A stretch of 64,000 nt of DNA, taken from contig NZ_KI421496.1 of NCBI RefSeq assembly GCF_000473085.1, positions 1 through 64,000 on the forward strand. Direction: 5' to 3'. The notes below the pieces were generated by a model. It was not told the origin of the DNA and did not search any database. It was given only the letters and a program-made list of their open reading frames with translations. The stretch comes from Azorhizobium doebereinerae UFLA1-100. GTDB lineage: Bacteria > Pseudomonadota > Alphaproteobacteria > Rhizobiales > Xanthobacteraceae. How positions within the stretch are numbered: the first letter of the stretch is position 1; each line of letters opens with the position of its first letter. The position numbers and the translations under genes are program-made. Shown piece after piece: positions 55,377 to 64,000 of the stretch.

Positions 55377-56741
55377 CTACTTCATCAGGTCCGCGACCTT
55401 GCCCACCGAGACCCCTTCCTGCTCCAGCAGCGCCAGTTCCTGCGCGGTGGCGGAAACCGCCGTGTCGATATCCTCGGGGGTGTGGGCGGCGGAGATGAAG
55501 AAGCGCAGGCGGGCGGATTTCTCCGGCACGCCGGGCGGGATGATGGGGAAGGCGTTGATGCCGCGCTCCAGCAGGCGGTTGGCCAGCATGACGGTGCGCA
55601 GGCTGTCGCCGACGATGACTGGGCTGACCGCATAGCCCCAGCTGTCGCCCGCATCGAGGCCGGCCGCGCGGGCCTTCTCCAGGAAGCGCCGGCCGTTGGC
55701 CTGGAGCCGGGCGACGCGTTCGGGCTCGCGCAGCATCAGCTTCAGCGCGGTGAGCGAGCCGATGCTGGTGGTGGCCGGCAGGCCGACGGAATAGACCATG
55801 CCGGGCGCGTGGAACTTCAGGAAGGTGACGAGGTCGGACGCGCCGGCGATATAGCCGCCGCAGCCCACCAGCGTCTTCGACAGGGTGCCCATCCAGATGT
55901 CGACGCCGGCCGGATCGACGCCCTGGTGCTCGAAGATGCCGCGCCCGGTGGCGCCGAGCACGCCCAGCGAATGGGCCTCGTCCACCATCAGCCAGGCGCC
56001 CCAGCGGGTCTTGATCTCCACCAGCCGGGCGAGGTCCGGCCCGTCGCCGTCCATGGAAAACAGGCCCTCGGTGACGATCAGGCAGCGCTCGTGTTTGTCG
56101 CGCGCGGCGGCGAGCAGGGCATCCAGCGCGTCGAGGTCATTGTGGGGGAAGACGCGCCGGTTGGCCTTGGACAGCTCCGCGCCCACCACGATGGAATTGT
56201 GGGCCAAAGCGTCGTGGACCACGAGGTCCTTAGGCCCCAGCAGGGCGGCGATGGAGGAGACGTTGGTGGCATGCCCGCCGGCGAACAGCAGGGCATCCTC
56301 GGTCTGGTAGAGCGCCGCCAGTGCCGCCTCGAATTCCCGGTGGAACGGCCGCTCGCCGGCGGTGAGGCGGCTGGCGGAGACGCTGGTGCCCCAGGTGGCG
56401 GCGGCCTCCGCCACGGCGGCGGTGATCTCCGGATGGCCGTTGAGGCCGAGATAGTCATAGGAGGCGAAGTTGAGGAGCAGCCGGCCGTCGATCACGGTGT
56501 GGGCGCCGGCGCGCGCCGCATGGGTCTGGTAGAAGGGATTGCCGAGCCCGAGCATGTCGGCCGCCGCCCGCTGGGTCTTCAGCATGCGGAAGCCGGGCAG
56601 GGTCTCGAACGAGACGTCCCGTACCGGAGCCACTACCGCCGCGGCGCGGCCGGCGGCCGGCGCAGCCGTCCGCCGCATGGAGGACAGGAAGTCAGAGCGC
56701 TCGCTGTCCGTCAGCCGGCCGGCATCCGCTTTCTTCGTCAC
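55377..56741 (-). CDS. rkpG: Alpha-oxoamine synthase (PLP), RkpG-like
   Basis: A 454-residue fold-type I PLP enzyme that condenses an acyl thioester with an amino acid, with loss of CO2 (family of 5-aminolevulinate, 8-amino-7-oxononanoate and serine palmitoyl synthases). Marks are NFASYDYLGLNGHPEI, GTSVSASRLTAGERPFHREFE, the PLP-stacking His in HDALAHNS (181), VTEGLFSMDGD, DEAHSLGVLG (254-263) and the PLP Lys289 in TLSKTLVGCGGYIAG. About 65 N-terminal residues precede the core. Start GTG 56741 overlaps the PKS stop by 4 bases, so the two are translationally coupled. It probably releases the PKS chain as an amino ketone; the amino acid used is unknown. Confidence 0.92.
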   Translation of the reverse strand: MTKKADAGRLTDSERSDFLSSMRRTAAPAAGRAAAVVAPVRDVSFETLPGFRMLKTQRAAADMLGLGNPFYQTHAARAGAHTVIDGRLLLNFASYDYLGLNGHPEITAAVAEAAATWGTSVSASRLTAGERPFHREFEAALAALYQTEDALLFAGGHATNVSSIAALLGPKDLVVHDALAHNSIVVGAELSKANRRVFPHNDLDALDALLAAARDKHERCLIVTEGLFSMDGDGPDLARLVEIKTRWGAWLMVDEAHSLGVLGATGRGIFEHQGVDPAGVDIWMGTLSKTLVGCGGYIAGASDLVTFLKFHAPGMVYSVGLPATTSIGSLTALKLMLREPERVARLQANGRRFLEKARAAGLDAGDSWGYAVSPVIVGDSLRTVMLANRLLERGINAFPIIPPGVPEKSARLRFFISAAHTPEDIDTAVSATAQELALLEQEGVSVGKVADLMK

Positions 56742-59700
56742 ATGACCCTCGTCACTTGGTCGCGCCGGTCGGCGAGCCGGTCGCTGACGCCATCGAAATC
56801 GGCTTCATCCCCGCCGTGCATGGCGATCAGGCGGCGGTCGCCGGCGTCCATGGCTTCGGTCGCTTCCGGCACCCGCAGGGATTGCAGGAGGCGCCGGCTC
56901 AGTTCCCGCAGGTTGGGGACGGAGGTGATGGCGACCAGCGGGAGGCCCACTCCGAACTCGTGCTCGATATTCATGCTGAGTTCAAGCGCCATCAGGGAAT
57001 CCATGCCCATCTCGGCGAATGGGCGGTCGAGGTCGATCTCCTGGGCGGACAGGCGCAGGATGCGGGCGATGCGGGTGGCGATCAGGTCGCCCAGCACGCG
57101 CTGGGCTTCCGCGTCGCTCTTGCCGTCCAGCAGCGCCGCCATGTCCAGCTCCGTCGCCTCGCTCGGCCCGCCGTCCTGCGCGAACACGTCGGCGAAGGCG
57201 GGGGTAGCGAGGATGGGCAGGTCGCGCATCAGCCCGGTGCGCTGCCAGCGGGCGCAATAGACCACCGGATCGGTGAGGCCGGCATCCGCGGCCAGCAGGC
57301 GTTCCAGCCGGGCGAGGGCCTCGGCGGAGGCGAGGCCGGTCATGCCGGTCACCCGCTCCAATTGCTCGGCGGTGGCCTGGTCGCGGGCGAGCACGCCGGC
57401 GTCCGAAATGGCGCCCCAGCCGACAGCCAGCGCCGGCAGCCCTTCCGCGACGCGCCGCCGGGCGAGCCCTTCCAGATAGGCGTTGGCCGCCACATAGGCG
57501 CCCTGGCCGGGATTGCCGATGAGCGCGGACACCGAGGAGAACATGACGAAGTGCCGGACCGGCTGGCGGCGCGTCGCCCGGTCGAGATGGCGGGCGCCGT
57601 CCACCTTGGGGGCGAGCACCTGGCTCAGTTGCCCAGCGTCGAGCGTGCGGATCAGGCCGTCGTGCAGCACCATGGCGGTGTGGTAGACGCCGCCGATCGG
57701 GCCGTGCGCCGCCGCCACGCGGCCGACGAGCGCGTCCACCGCCGCCGCGTCGCCGGCATCCACCTGCTCCACCGCGAAGGTCACGCCCGCCGCGCGCAGG
57801 GCGTCGATGCGCGGCAAGGCGGCGGCCTCCACCGCGCCGCGCCGGGAGGCGACGACGATGGTGCGGGCGCCCCTGGCGGCGAGCCAGAGCGCGGTCTCCA
57901 GGCCGAAGCCGCCGGCGCCGCCCACCACCAGTTGCACGCCCTCGGGCGCGAAGCCGGCGTCACGCGCCTGCGGCAGGCGGATCTCGTCCGCCACCGGCGG
58001 GCGCACCACGATCTTGCCCACATGGGCGGCCGATTGCATCAGCCGGAAGGCTTCGCCGATGCCGTCCGCGCCGAACAGGCGATAGGGCAAGGCGGCATAG
58101 GCGCCCTTGGTGAAGCCGGAGGCGAGGTCCTTGAGGCCCTTGGCCACGAGGCGCGGGTCGTGGGCGAGAAGCTGGTCGAGATCGACGCCGAAATAGGTCA
58201 GGTTGCGGCGGAACGGGCGCAGGCCCAGTTCCGTATTGGCCACATAGTCGCGCTTGCCCAGCTCCACGAAGCGTCCGAACGGCTTCAGGCACTTCAGGCC
58301 GGCGCGCATGGCCTCGCCGCTGAGGCTGTTCAGCACCACGTCGACGCCGCCGTGATCGTGGCGGATGGCGTCGGCGAAGGCCAGCGAGCGCGAATCATGC
58401 ACCTCCTGCGCCCCGAACAGCTCCACCAAAGCGCGCTTGTCCGGCGTCGAGACGGTGGCGATCACCCTGGCGCCGCGGGCGCGGGCGATCTGGATGGCCG
58501 CCAGGCCCACGCCGCCGGCCGCGCCGTGGATCAGCACGGTCTCGCCGCGCTTCAGCCGGGCGAGCTCCACCAGGCCGTACCAGGCGGTGAGGAAGGCCAC
58601 GGGGATGCTGGCCGCGCTTTCCGGCGTGGTGCCGGCGGGCAGCGGCATGAATACCCGGCGCGGCGCGGTCACATGGGTGGAGAAGGCGTTCTTGGCGAAG
58701 CCGACCACCACGTCGCCGGGGGCGAGGTCGCGCACGCCGGAGCCGACGCGCGTCACCCGGCCGGCGCATTCGAAGCCGAACACCGCGCCCGCCATGCCGT
58801 CGTCCAGCACGTCGTCGTCCAGCAGGCCCATGGCCAGCATTACGTCGCGGAAATTGAGGCCGGCGGCGAGGACTTCAACCTCCACGTCGGCCCGGCCCGG
58901 CGCCACCCGCGCCTTGCGCGCCCAGGCGAAATGGTCGAGCGCGCCACGGCGGGGGAATTCCAGCGTCAGCGCCGCGTCGGGATCGGGCGCGCCTTGCGCC
59001 ACCGGAAGGCCGTGCCGGACGCGCAGCACCTGCGCGCCGTCCGTGTCGAGCAGGATTTCCCGCTCCGCGTCCCCGGCGCCTGCGAGCGTGATCAGGCGCC
59101 GCGCCGCCTCCGGGCCGGACAGGCCGGGGGCGACGTCCACCAGGCGGATGTCGATGTCGGAAAATTCGTTCATCGCCACGCGGCCGAAGCCCCACAGGGC
59201 ATCCGCCACGGGATCGAGCGGGGCGGTCCGGGCACCGCGCACGACCAGCCACAGCCGTGCCTTCGTGGGGCCCGGCGGCAGGTCGGTGAGCACGGCGGCG
59301 AGGCGCAGGACGGCCTGTTCCGTGCGCACCCGGTCGGCCGGGCCGGTCGCGTCGGCGAGCACGATGACATCGGCCTCGCGGGGCGCGAGGCCGTTGGCCT
59401 CCTCGGTCGGCGCGACGTACAGGCCGGCGGCCTTGAGCTGGGCGGCGAGGGTCTGGGCCAAAGTGGTCTCATCCTCGGCCGCGAGGACGAGGCGCAGGGG
59501 CCGCAGGCCGGCTTGCGGCGCCGAAGGTTCCGGCGGCCGGGCGATGAGGCAGGCGCCGCCCTCGGCAAGGTCGATCTGCCGGGTGTCCCGGCAGGCAGCG
59601 GCGGCGAGCGCGGCGCGGGTCTCGTCGGCCGAGGGCATCAGGCCCACCGGCAGTGCGGGATCGGCGGACCGGCCGAACCAGCCCGGCTCCGTGCCGAGGA

Positions 59701-62700
59701 TGAAGTCCACCACCGCATCGGGCGCCGGCTGGGCGGCGACGATGGCGCCGCTGTCCACCAGGCATTCCGCCATGCGGGCCAAAAGGGTGCCGCCGTCCTC
59801 GCCGTTCAGGCGCCAGGCGGAGACGAGCGCGAGGTCATGGGACGGATGGCGCTCACCGTCGCGGCCGTCGAGATGAAGGAAGCGCACCGGCACGCCGGCC
59901 GGCAGGCGGCGCTCCAGCCGTTCCAGGCGGGCGGAATCGAGACCCGCCACCGTCAGCCGGATGCGGCCGGCGCGGACGTCGGGCAGCAGGGTGGAGATGA
60001 GGCCGCGCCCGTCCGGCTCGGCCACCAGCAGGCGCGGCGCGTCCGTGCCGCCGGCGGCGCGGGCGGCGGCTGCCGTCGCCAGCAGCGCCTGGAGAGCGGG
60101 CGCGAACAGCAGCGCACTGCCGGCGAACTGGTCCAGCACCTCGGCGCGATGGGCGATGGGGGTGCCGGTGCGCAGCACCGCGTCCACGCCGGCAGCGGTG
60201 CGGGCGGCCAGTAGCAGCTCGGCGGAGGCGCCGGCATATTCGGCCGCGAAGGTACGCAGGATGCGGTCCGGGTCCGGCAGGCCGCTGTCGGCGGCGAGCC
60301 TCAGCGTGTCGCCCTCCGGTGTCGCCAGCCCGGCCAGCACCAGCTCTTCCGCCAGCATGGCGGCATAGGCCCGCGCCTCCGGCGCGAAGCGCCCGCCGGC
60401 GACCAGGGCGGCCCAGTCCAGCCGGCCGTCCGCATCGGCGATGCGCGAGAGCGCGCGGTGGGCGACGGCGCGGACCACGGCGCGCAGCATCAGCCAGCCG
60501 TCCGAGGGCTCGGGTTCGGGCCGCGCCGCCAAAGCGGCGCGGATCGCGGCGGGCAGGTCGCCCCCGGCGACGGCGCGGCCCGTGCGCTCGCGGGTGACGA
60601 ACAGGAAGCCGTCGTCCGGATCGGTGCGCGAAAGCACCACGGACTTGAGCAGGGCATCCTCCACCTCGGCCACCACCTCGCCGTCGGCGTCCTTCAGCGC
60701 GATGGAGACCCGCAGCGACTGCTCGGTGTGGCGCTCCACCACGATGGTGGCGCCGGCGACCTCGGGATGATCGCGGAACAGGGCGAGCCGCCCCAGCCGG
60801 ATCGGCAGATAGGTCCGCTTGACGCCCGGCTCCACGTCGATGAGCAGGAACAGGCCGTGCAGGGCGGCATCGAGGCTCGCGGGGTGCAAAAGCTGCGGCC
60901 GGGTGAAGGCGCCGGTGCCGGCCTGCGCCGGGGTCAGCGCCACCTCGATGGTCCTGCCGTCGCGCTTCAGCGCCTGCGCCAGCCGGAAGGCCGGGCCGTA
61001 ATGGAGGCCGCAGGCTTCGGTCCGGGCATAGATGTCCGCCGCCGTGGCGCGGATGAGCTTGCCCTTCGGTTTTGCCGGGGGACGCGGCGGGTGGGCCACG
61101 TCGACCAGCCGGCCGCGAGCATGCAGCGTCCATTCGTCGGCGCCGAAGCGGGGCCGGCTGAACAATTCCACGTCGTTGGTGGCTGCGGCGTGGCGCACCG
61201 AAATCTCGCGCATGCCCTGTTTCGACAGCACCAGCGGCTGGAAGATGTCGCAATCCTCCAGGCCGAGCGGCCCGTCCGGCTTCAGCTCGCGACCGACCGC
61301 CAGGACCATCTCCACGATGGCGGCGGCGGGCACGACGATCTCCCCGTCCACCACATGGTCGGCGAGATAGGGCACCACCTCGGCGTCGAGGAAGGTGCGC
61401 CATTCCGGTATGCCGTCGGCGAGGCGTCCGCCGATGAGCGGATGGCGCGGCCGGTTGCCGAACAGGTCGAGCGCGGCGGAGGTGCCGTGGAAATGGAAGG
61501 TGCTGCGCTGCCAGGGATAGGCGGGCAGCGGCAGGGCGCGGTCCACCGCCGTTGCCGGCACCGTCGGCATGGCGGCGCCGTTGGCCCGGGCATTGGCGAC
61601 CACCCAGAGCACGGGGTCGCGGCGCGGGTCGCGGTCGTCCGCCTCGGTGAAGCTGGCGAGCACGGCGGCGCCGCTGCCGCGCTCCTTCAGCGTCTCGGCG
61701 ATGGGCGAGGTGAGGATGGGGCGCGGCCCGATCTCCACGAACAGGCCCGCGCCCAGCTCCGCCGCCGCCTCGATGGCGCTGCGGAATTGCACCGGCGCGC
61801 GCACGTTGCGCCACCAGTAGGCGGCATCCAGCAGGTCCTCGCCGATGGGCGCGCCGGTGACGGTGGAGATGAGCGGCGTGGTCGCCCGCCGCGCCGTGAT
61901 CTCGCCGGCGGTGCCGAGGAAGGCGCTCTTGGTGTCGTCCAGGAAGCGGGAGTGGAAGGGATATTCCATCTCCAGCGTGCGGCTGGCGATACGCTGCTTG
62001 CGGGCCTCGCGGGTGGCGAGGCGGATGGCCTCGGTGGCGCCGGACAAGGTGAGGGAGGACGGGCCGTTGTCGGCGGCGATCTCGATGTCGTCACGTCCGA
62101 AGCCGGCTAAAAACTCCTCCATGCGCGGCCGGCTGGCGGCGAACACGGCCATGAGGCCGCGCCCGTAGGCGGCTTCCTGGCTGGTGGCGCGGGCATGGAT
62201 GATGCGCACCGCCTGGGTGAGGTCGAGGACGCCGGCCGCTTCCGCCGCCGCCACCTCGCCGATGCTGTGGCCCACCACCATGTCCGGGCGCAGCCCTTCC
62301 GCCACCAGCGCGCCGGTAAGCGCGGCCTGGACGGCGAACATCAGCGGCTGGATCACCGAGGCCTGGCCGATGCGCGCGCCGAGGTCGGGATCGAACATGT
62401 CCTCCTTCACGCCGGTGACGGCGATCGCCTTGAAGGCGGCATCGATCTCGTCGAAGCGGTGGCGGAAGGCGGCGTTGCGCAGATAGGCGGTGCGGCCCAT
62501 GCCGACCGCCTGCGCGCCGTTGCCGGAATAGACGAAGCAGACCTTGGCATCGGGCCGCGGCGCGGCGCCGGTGGCGATGGCCTTGGAGGCGCCGGCCGCC
62601 GCGAAGTCGCGTAGCGCCCCGGCCATGGCGCCGGCCTCGTCGAGCACCGCGACCGCGCGGTGGCGCAGGCTCTCGCGGCCGGCGGCCACGGCGGCGGCGA

Positions 62701-64000
62701 GGCGCGCGGGCGGCACGCCCTCGTCCAGCACGGCGGCATAGGCGTCGGCGGTGGCGCGCAGCGCCTCGGCGGTGGCGGCGGAGAGGGCGAGATGGCGGGG
62801 AGCCGGCGCGCCGGCCGCGCGCGGCGGGGCCTCGGCCGGCGCGCTGGCCAGGATCACATGGGCATTGGTGCCGCCGAAGCCGAAGGAGGAGACGCCGGCG
62901 AACAGGGTGGCGGCGGTGCGGTCGAGGGCGATGGTCTCGCGCGCCGGCAGCAGGTTCAGGTCGGCGAAGTCGATCAGCGGATTGAGCTCGTCCAGATGCA
63001 GCGAGCGCGGAAGTTCACGCGTCTCCAGCGCCTGGACGGCCTTCAGCAGGCCGGCGACGCCGGAGGCCGGCTCCAGATGGCCGATGTTCGACTTCACCGA
63101 GCCGATGGGCAGCGGCGCCGCGCGGCCCCGGCCGAGCACCGAGCCGATGGCGGTGGCCTCCACCGGGTCGCCGATGCGCGTGCCGGTGCCGTGCGCTTCC
63201 ACGAAGGCGACTTGGTCCGGGGTGATGCCGGTCTCGCCATAGAGGCGTTCCAGCAGGGCGCGCTGGCCCTCGACGCCGGGCAAGGCAATGCCGGAGGTGC
63301 GGCCGTCGGAATTCACTCCCGCCGCCACCGCCAGCGCGCGCACCGAGCCGGGCAGCGCCAGATCCTTCCGCCGCAGCACGAAGGCGACCGCGCCTTCCGA
63401 GCGCACATAACCGTCGCCGGCGGCCGAGAACGGCCGGCATAGGCCGGTGGGCGAGAGCATGCCGGCGCGGGAGAAGCCGATATAGGAGGCCGGGGTGAGC
63501 AGCATGTTCACGCCCGCCACCACGGCGGTGTCGATGCGGCCGCTCCTCAGGTCGGCGAGCGCCTGGGAGAAGGCGACCAGCGAGGACGAGCAGGCGGTGT
63601 CCACGGTGAAGCTCGGCCCGTGCCAGTCGAAGGCATAGGACAGGCGATTCGAGACCACCGACAGCGTGTTGCCGGTCATGAAATGGCTTTCGATGGCCGC
63701 CGGGTCGGAGGCCAGCAGGTTGCCGTGGTCGAGGCTGGAGGCGCCCACATAGACGCCGACCTCGTGGCCGGCGAGGCTGGAGGGCGGGAGGCGCGCGTCT
63801 TCCAGCGCCTCCCACACCACTTCCATCAGCAGGCGCTGCTGCGGGTCCACCTGCGCCGCCTCGCGCGGCGACATGCCGAACACGGTCGGGTCGAAATCGA
63901 ACGGGGCATCGAGATAGCCGCCGGCGAAGGAATAGCTGAAGCCCGGTTCGCTGGCGCGCGGATGGAGAAAGCGCTCGACGCTCCAGCGCCCGGCGGGAAA
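56738..64000 (-). CDS. rkpA: Reducing type I polyketide/fatty acid synthase, RkpA-like (5' end outside window)
   Basis: 2420 residues are visible and the frame is open through the window edge. Domain order with approximate positions: KS (about 62.85-64.0 kb; active Cys in DTACSSS at 63590-63592, later EAHGTGT and KSNIGHLE), AT (61.5-62.55 kb; GHSIGEV), DH (60.6-61.45 kb; HVVDGEIVVP and LDAALHG), a degenerate methyltransferase-like region (about 59.6-60.5 kb), structural KR part (59.1-59.5 kb; DALWGFGRVA), ER (58.0-58.95 kb; HGAAGGVG), KR (57.26-57.95 kb; GGAGGFG, FSSVSA, QGAYVAAN) and ACP (56.88-57.1 kb; GMDSLMALE, phosphopantetheine Ser). There is no thioesterase, so release needs a partner, probably the coupled oxoamine synthase. 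It would make a fully reduced acyl chain. Confidence 0.94.
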   Translation of the reverse strand, partial: FPAGRWSVERFLHPRASEPGFSYSFAGGYLDAPFDFDPTVFGMSPREAAQVDPQQRLLMEVVWEALEDARLPPSSLAGHEVGVYVGASSLDHGNLLASDPAAIESHFMTGNTLSVVSNRLSYAFDWHGPSFTVDTACSSSLVAFSQALADLRSGRIDTAVVAGVNMLLTPASYIGFSRAGMLSPTGLCRPFSAAGDGYVRSEGAVAFVLRRKDLALPGSVRALAVAAGVNSDGRTSGIALPGVEGQRALLERLYGETGITPDQVAFVEAHGTGTRIGDPVEATAIGSVLGRGRAAPLPIGSVKSNIGHLEPASGVAGLLKAVQALETRELPRSLHLDELNPLIDFADLNLLPARETIALDRTAATLFAGVSSFGFGGTNAHVILASAPAEAPPRAAGAPAPRHLALSAATAEALRATADAYAAVLDEGVPPARLAAAVAAGRESLRHRAVAVLDEAGAMAGALRDFAAAGASKAIATGAAPRPDAKVCFVYSGNGAQAVGMGRTAYLRNAAFRHRFDEIDAAFKAIAVTGVKEDMFDPDLGARIGQASVIQPLMFAVQAALTGALVAEGLRPDMVVGHSIGEVAAAEAAGVLDLTQAVRIIHARATSQEAAYGRGLMAVFAASRPRMEEFLAGFGRDDIEIAADNGPSSLTLSGATEAIRLATREARKQRIASRTLEMEYPFHSRFLDDTKSAFLGTAGEITARRATTPLISTVTGAPIGEDLLDAAYWWRNVRAPVQFRSAIEAAAELGAGLFVEIGPRPILTSPIAETLKERGSGAAVLASFTEADDRDPRRDPVLWVVANARANGAAMPTVPATAVDRALPLPAYPWQRSTFHFHGTSAALDLFGNRPRHPLIGGRLADGIPEWRTFLDAEVVPYLADHVVDGEIVVPAAAIVEMVLAVGRELKPDGPLGLEDCDIFQPLVLSKQGMREISVRHAAATNDVELFSRPRFGADEWTLHARGRLVDVAHPPRPPAKPKGKLIRATAADIYARTEACGLHYGPAFRLAQALKRDGRTIEVALTPAQAGTGAFTRPQLLHPASLDAALHGLFLLIDVEPGVKRTYLPIRLGRLALFRDHPEVAGATIVVERHTEQSLRVSIALKDADGEVVAEVEDALLKSVVLSRTDPDDGFLFVTRERTGRAVAGGDLPAAIRAALAARPEPEPSDGWLMLRAVVRAVAHRALSRIADADGRLDWAALVAGGRFAPEARAYAAMLAEELVLAGLATPEGDTLRLAADSGLPDPDRILRTFAAEYAGASAELLLAARTAAGVDAVLRTGTPIAHRAEVLDQFAGSALLFAPALQALLATAAAARAAGGTDAPRLLVAEPDGRGLISTLLPDVRAGRIRLTVAGLDSARLERLERRLPAGVPVRFLHLDGRDGERHPSHDLALVSAWRLNGEDGGTLLARMAECLVDSGAIVAAQPAPDAVVDFILGTEPGWFGRSADPALPVGLMPSADETRAALAAAACRDTRQIDLAEGGACLIARPPEPSAPQAGLRPLRLVLAAEDETTLAQTLAAQLKAAGLYVAPTEEANGLAPREADVIVLADATGPADRVRTEQAVLRLAAVLTDLPPGPTKARLWLVVRGARTAPLDPVADALWGFGRVAMNEFSDIDIRLVDVAPGLSGPEAARRLITLAGAGDAEREILLDTDGAQVLRVRHGLPVAQGAPDPDAALTLEFPRRGALDHFAWARKARVAPGRADVEVEVLAAGLNFRDVMLAMGLLDDDVLDDGMAGAVFGFECAGRVTRVGSGVRDLAPGDVVVGFAKNAFSTHVTAPRRVFMPLPAGTTPESAASIPVAFLTAWYGLVELARLKRGETVLIHGAAGGVGLAAIQIARARGARVIATVSTPDKRALVELFGAQEVHDSRSLAFADAIRHDHGGVDVVLNSLSGEAMRAGLKCLKPFGRFVELGKRDYVANTELGLRPFRRNLTYFGVDLDQLLAHDPRLVAKGLKDLASGFTKGAYAALPYRLFGADGIGEAFRLMQSAAHVGKIVVRPPVADEIRLPQARDAGFAPEGVQLVVGGAGGFGLETALWLAARGARTIVVASRRGAVEAAALPRIDALRAAGVTFAVEQVDAGDAAAVDALVGRVAAAHGPIGGVYHTAMVLHDGLIRTLDAGQLSQVLAPKVDGARHLDRATRRQPVRHFVMFSSVSALIGNPGQGAYVAANAYLEGLARRRVAEGLPALAVGWGAISDAGVLARDQATAEQLERVTGMTGLASAEALARLERLLAADAGLTDPVVYCARWQRTGLMRDLPILATPAFADVFAQDGGPSEATELDMAALLDGKSDAEAQRVLGDLIATRIARILRLSAQEIDLDRPFAEMGMDSLMALELSMNIEHEFGVGLPLVAITSVPNLRELSRRLLQSLRVPEATEAMDAGDRRLIAMHGGDEADFDGVSDRLADRRDQVTRVM

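Noticed and set aside
56756-60214. An 1152-codon plus-strand open frame opposite the PKS
   Set aside because: The minus strand holds clear ER, KR and ACP domains; the plus translation is a Gly/Arg/Ala/His-rich shadow with no domain.

Overview
The window looks like chromosomal DNA of a high-GC alphaproteobacterium of the order Hyphomicrobiales, most like the Xanthobacteraceae (Xanthobacter, Azorhizobium, Ancylobacter). This is inferred from three things: the gene order rimP-nusA-ylxR-infB-rbfA-truB-rpsO-pnp, a single-subunit NAD formate dehydrogenase of the Pseudomonas sp. 101 type, and rhizobial rkp-type K-antigen genes. No rRNA or tRNA gene and no CRISPR array was seen.

Bases 1-3.9 kb: the 3' end of an IS5-like transposase abuts the stop codon of a VOC-family gene, which follows a WYL-type regulator on the minus strand. 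Divergently come a LysR regulator and NAD-dependent formate dehydrogenase.

3.9-17.2 kb: a conserved translation and transcription block. A promoter and a terminator-like leader precede rimP. Then follow nusA, a YlxR-type RNA-binding protein, infB, rbfA, truB, rpsO and pnp, joined mostly by 4-base or shorter stop/start overlaps. A solute-binding protein gene interrupts the block between truB and rpsO.

17.2-26.6 kb: three tandem minus-strand chemoreceptor paralogues with nearly identical signalling domains and divergent sensor domains, an MHS-type MFS transporter, a small twin-membrane-helix protein and a PduO-type cobalamin adenosyltransferase.

26.7-64 kb: a large surface-polysaccharide locus. 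The plus-strand half makes a sugar donor and carries assembly enzymes: manC, gmd and rmd would give GDP-D-rhamnose, accompanied by a cytochrome P450, a TPR protein, three very large multidomain glycosyltransferases, one further plus-strand GT4 enzyme, two methyltransferases and small accessory proteins. A minus-strand pair (GT4 glycosyltransferase and CDP-alcohol phosphatidyltransferase) lies inside it. From 64 kb back to 49.3 kb one minus-strand series carries a reducing type I PKS/FAS (rkpA-like, cut by the window end), an alpha-oxoamine synthase (rkpG-like), an SDR (rkpH-like), and an ABC-2 capsule exporter made of kpsE, kpsM, a second kpsE and kpsT, ending in an unrecognised protein. My reading is that the PKS, oxoamine synthase and SDR build an unusual amino-ketone or sphingoid-like lipid used with the exported polysaccharide.

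Most interesting items: the PKS/oxoamine synthase/SDR lipid module joined to capsule export, a recurring small C-terminal domain shared by three proteins of the locus, a second glycosyltransferase module shared by two giant enzymes that lacks the second Glu of the usual motif, and an attenuator-like leader at 37.3 kb.
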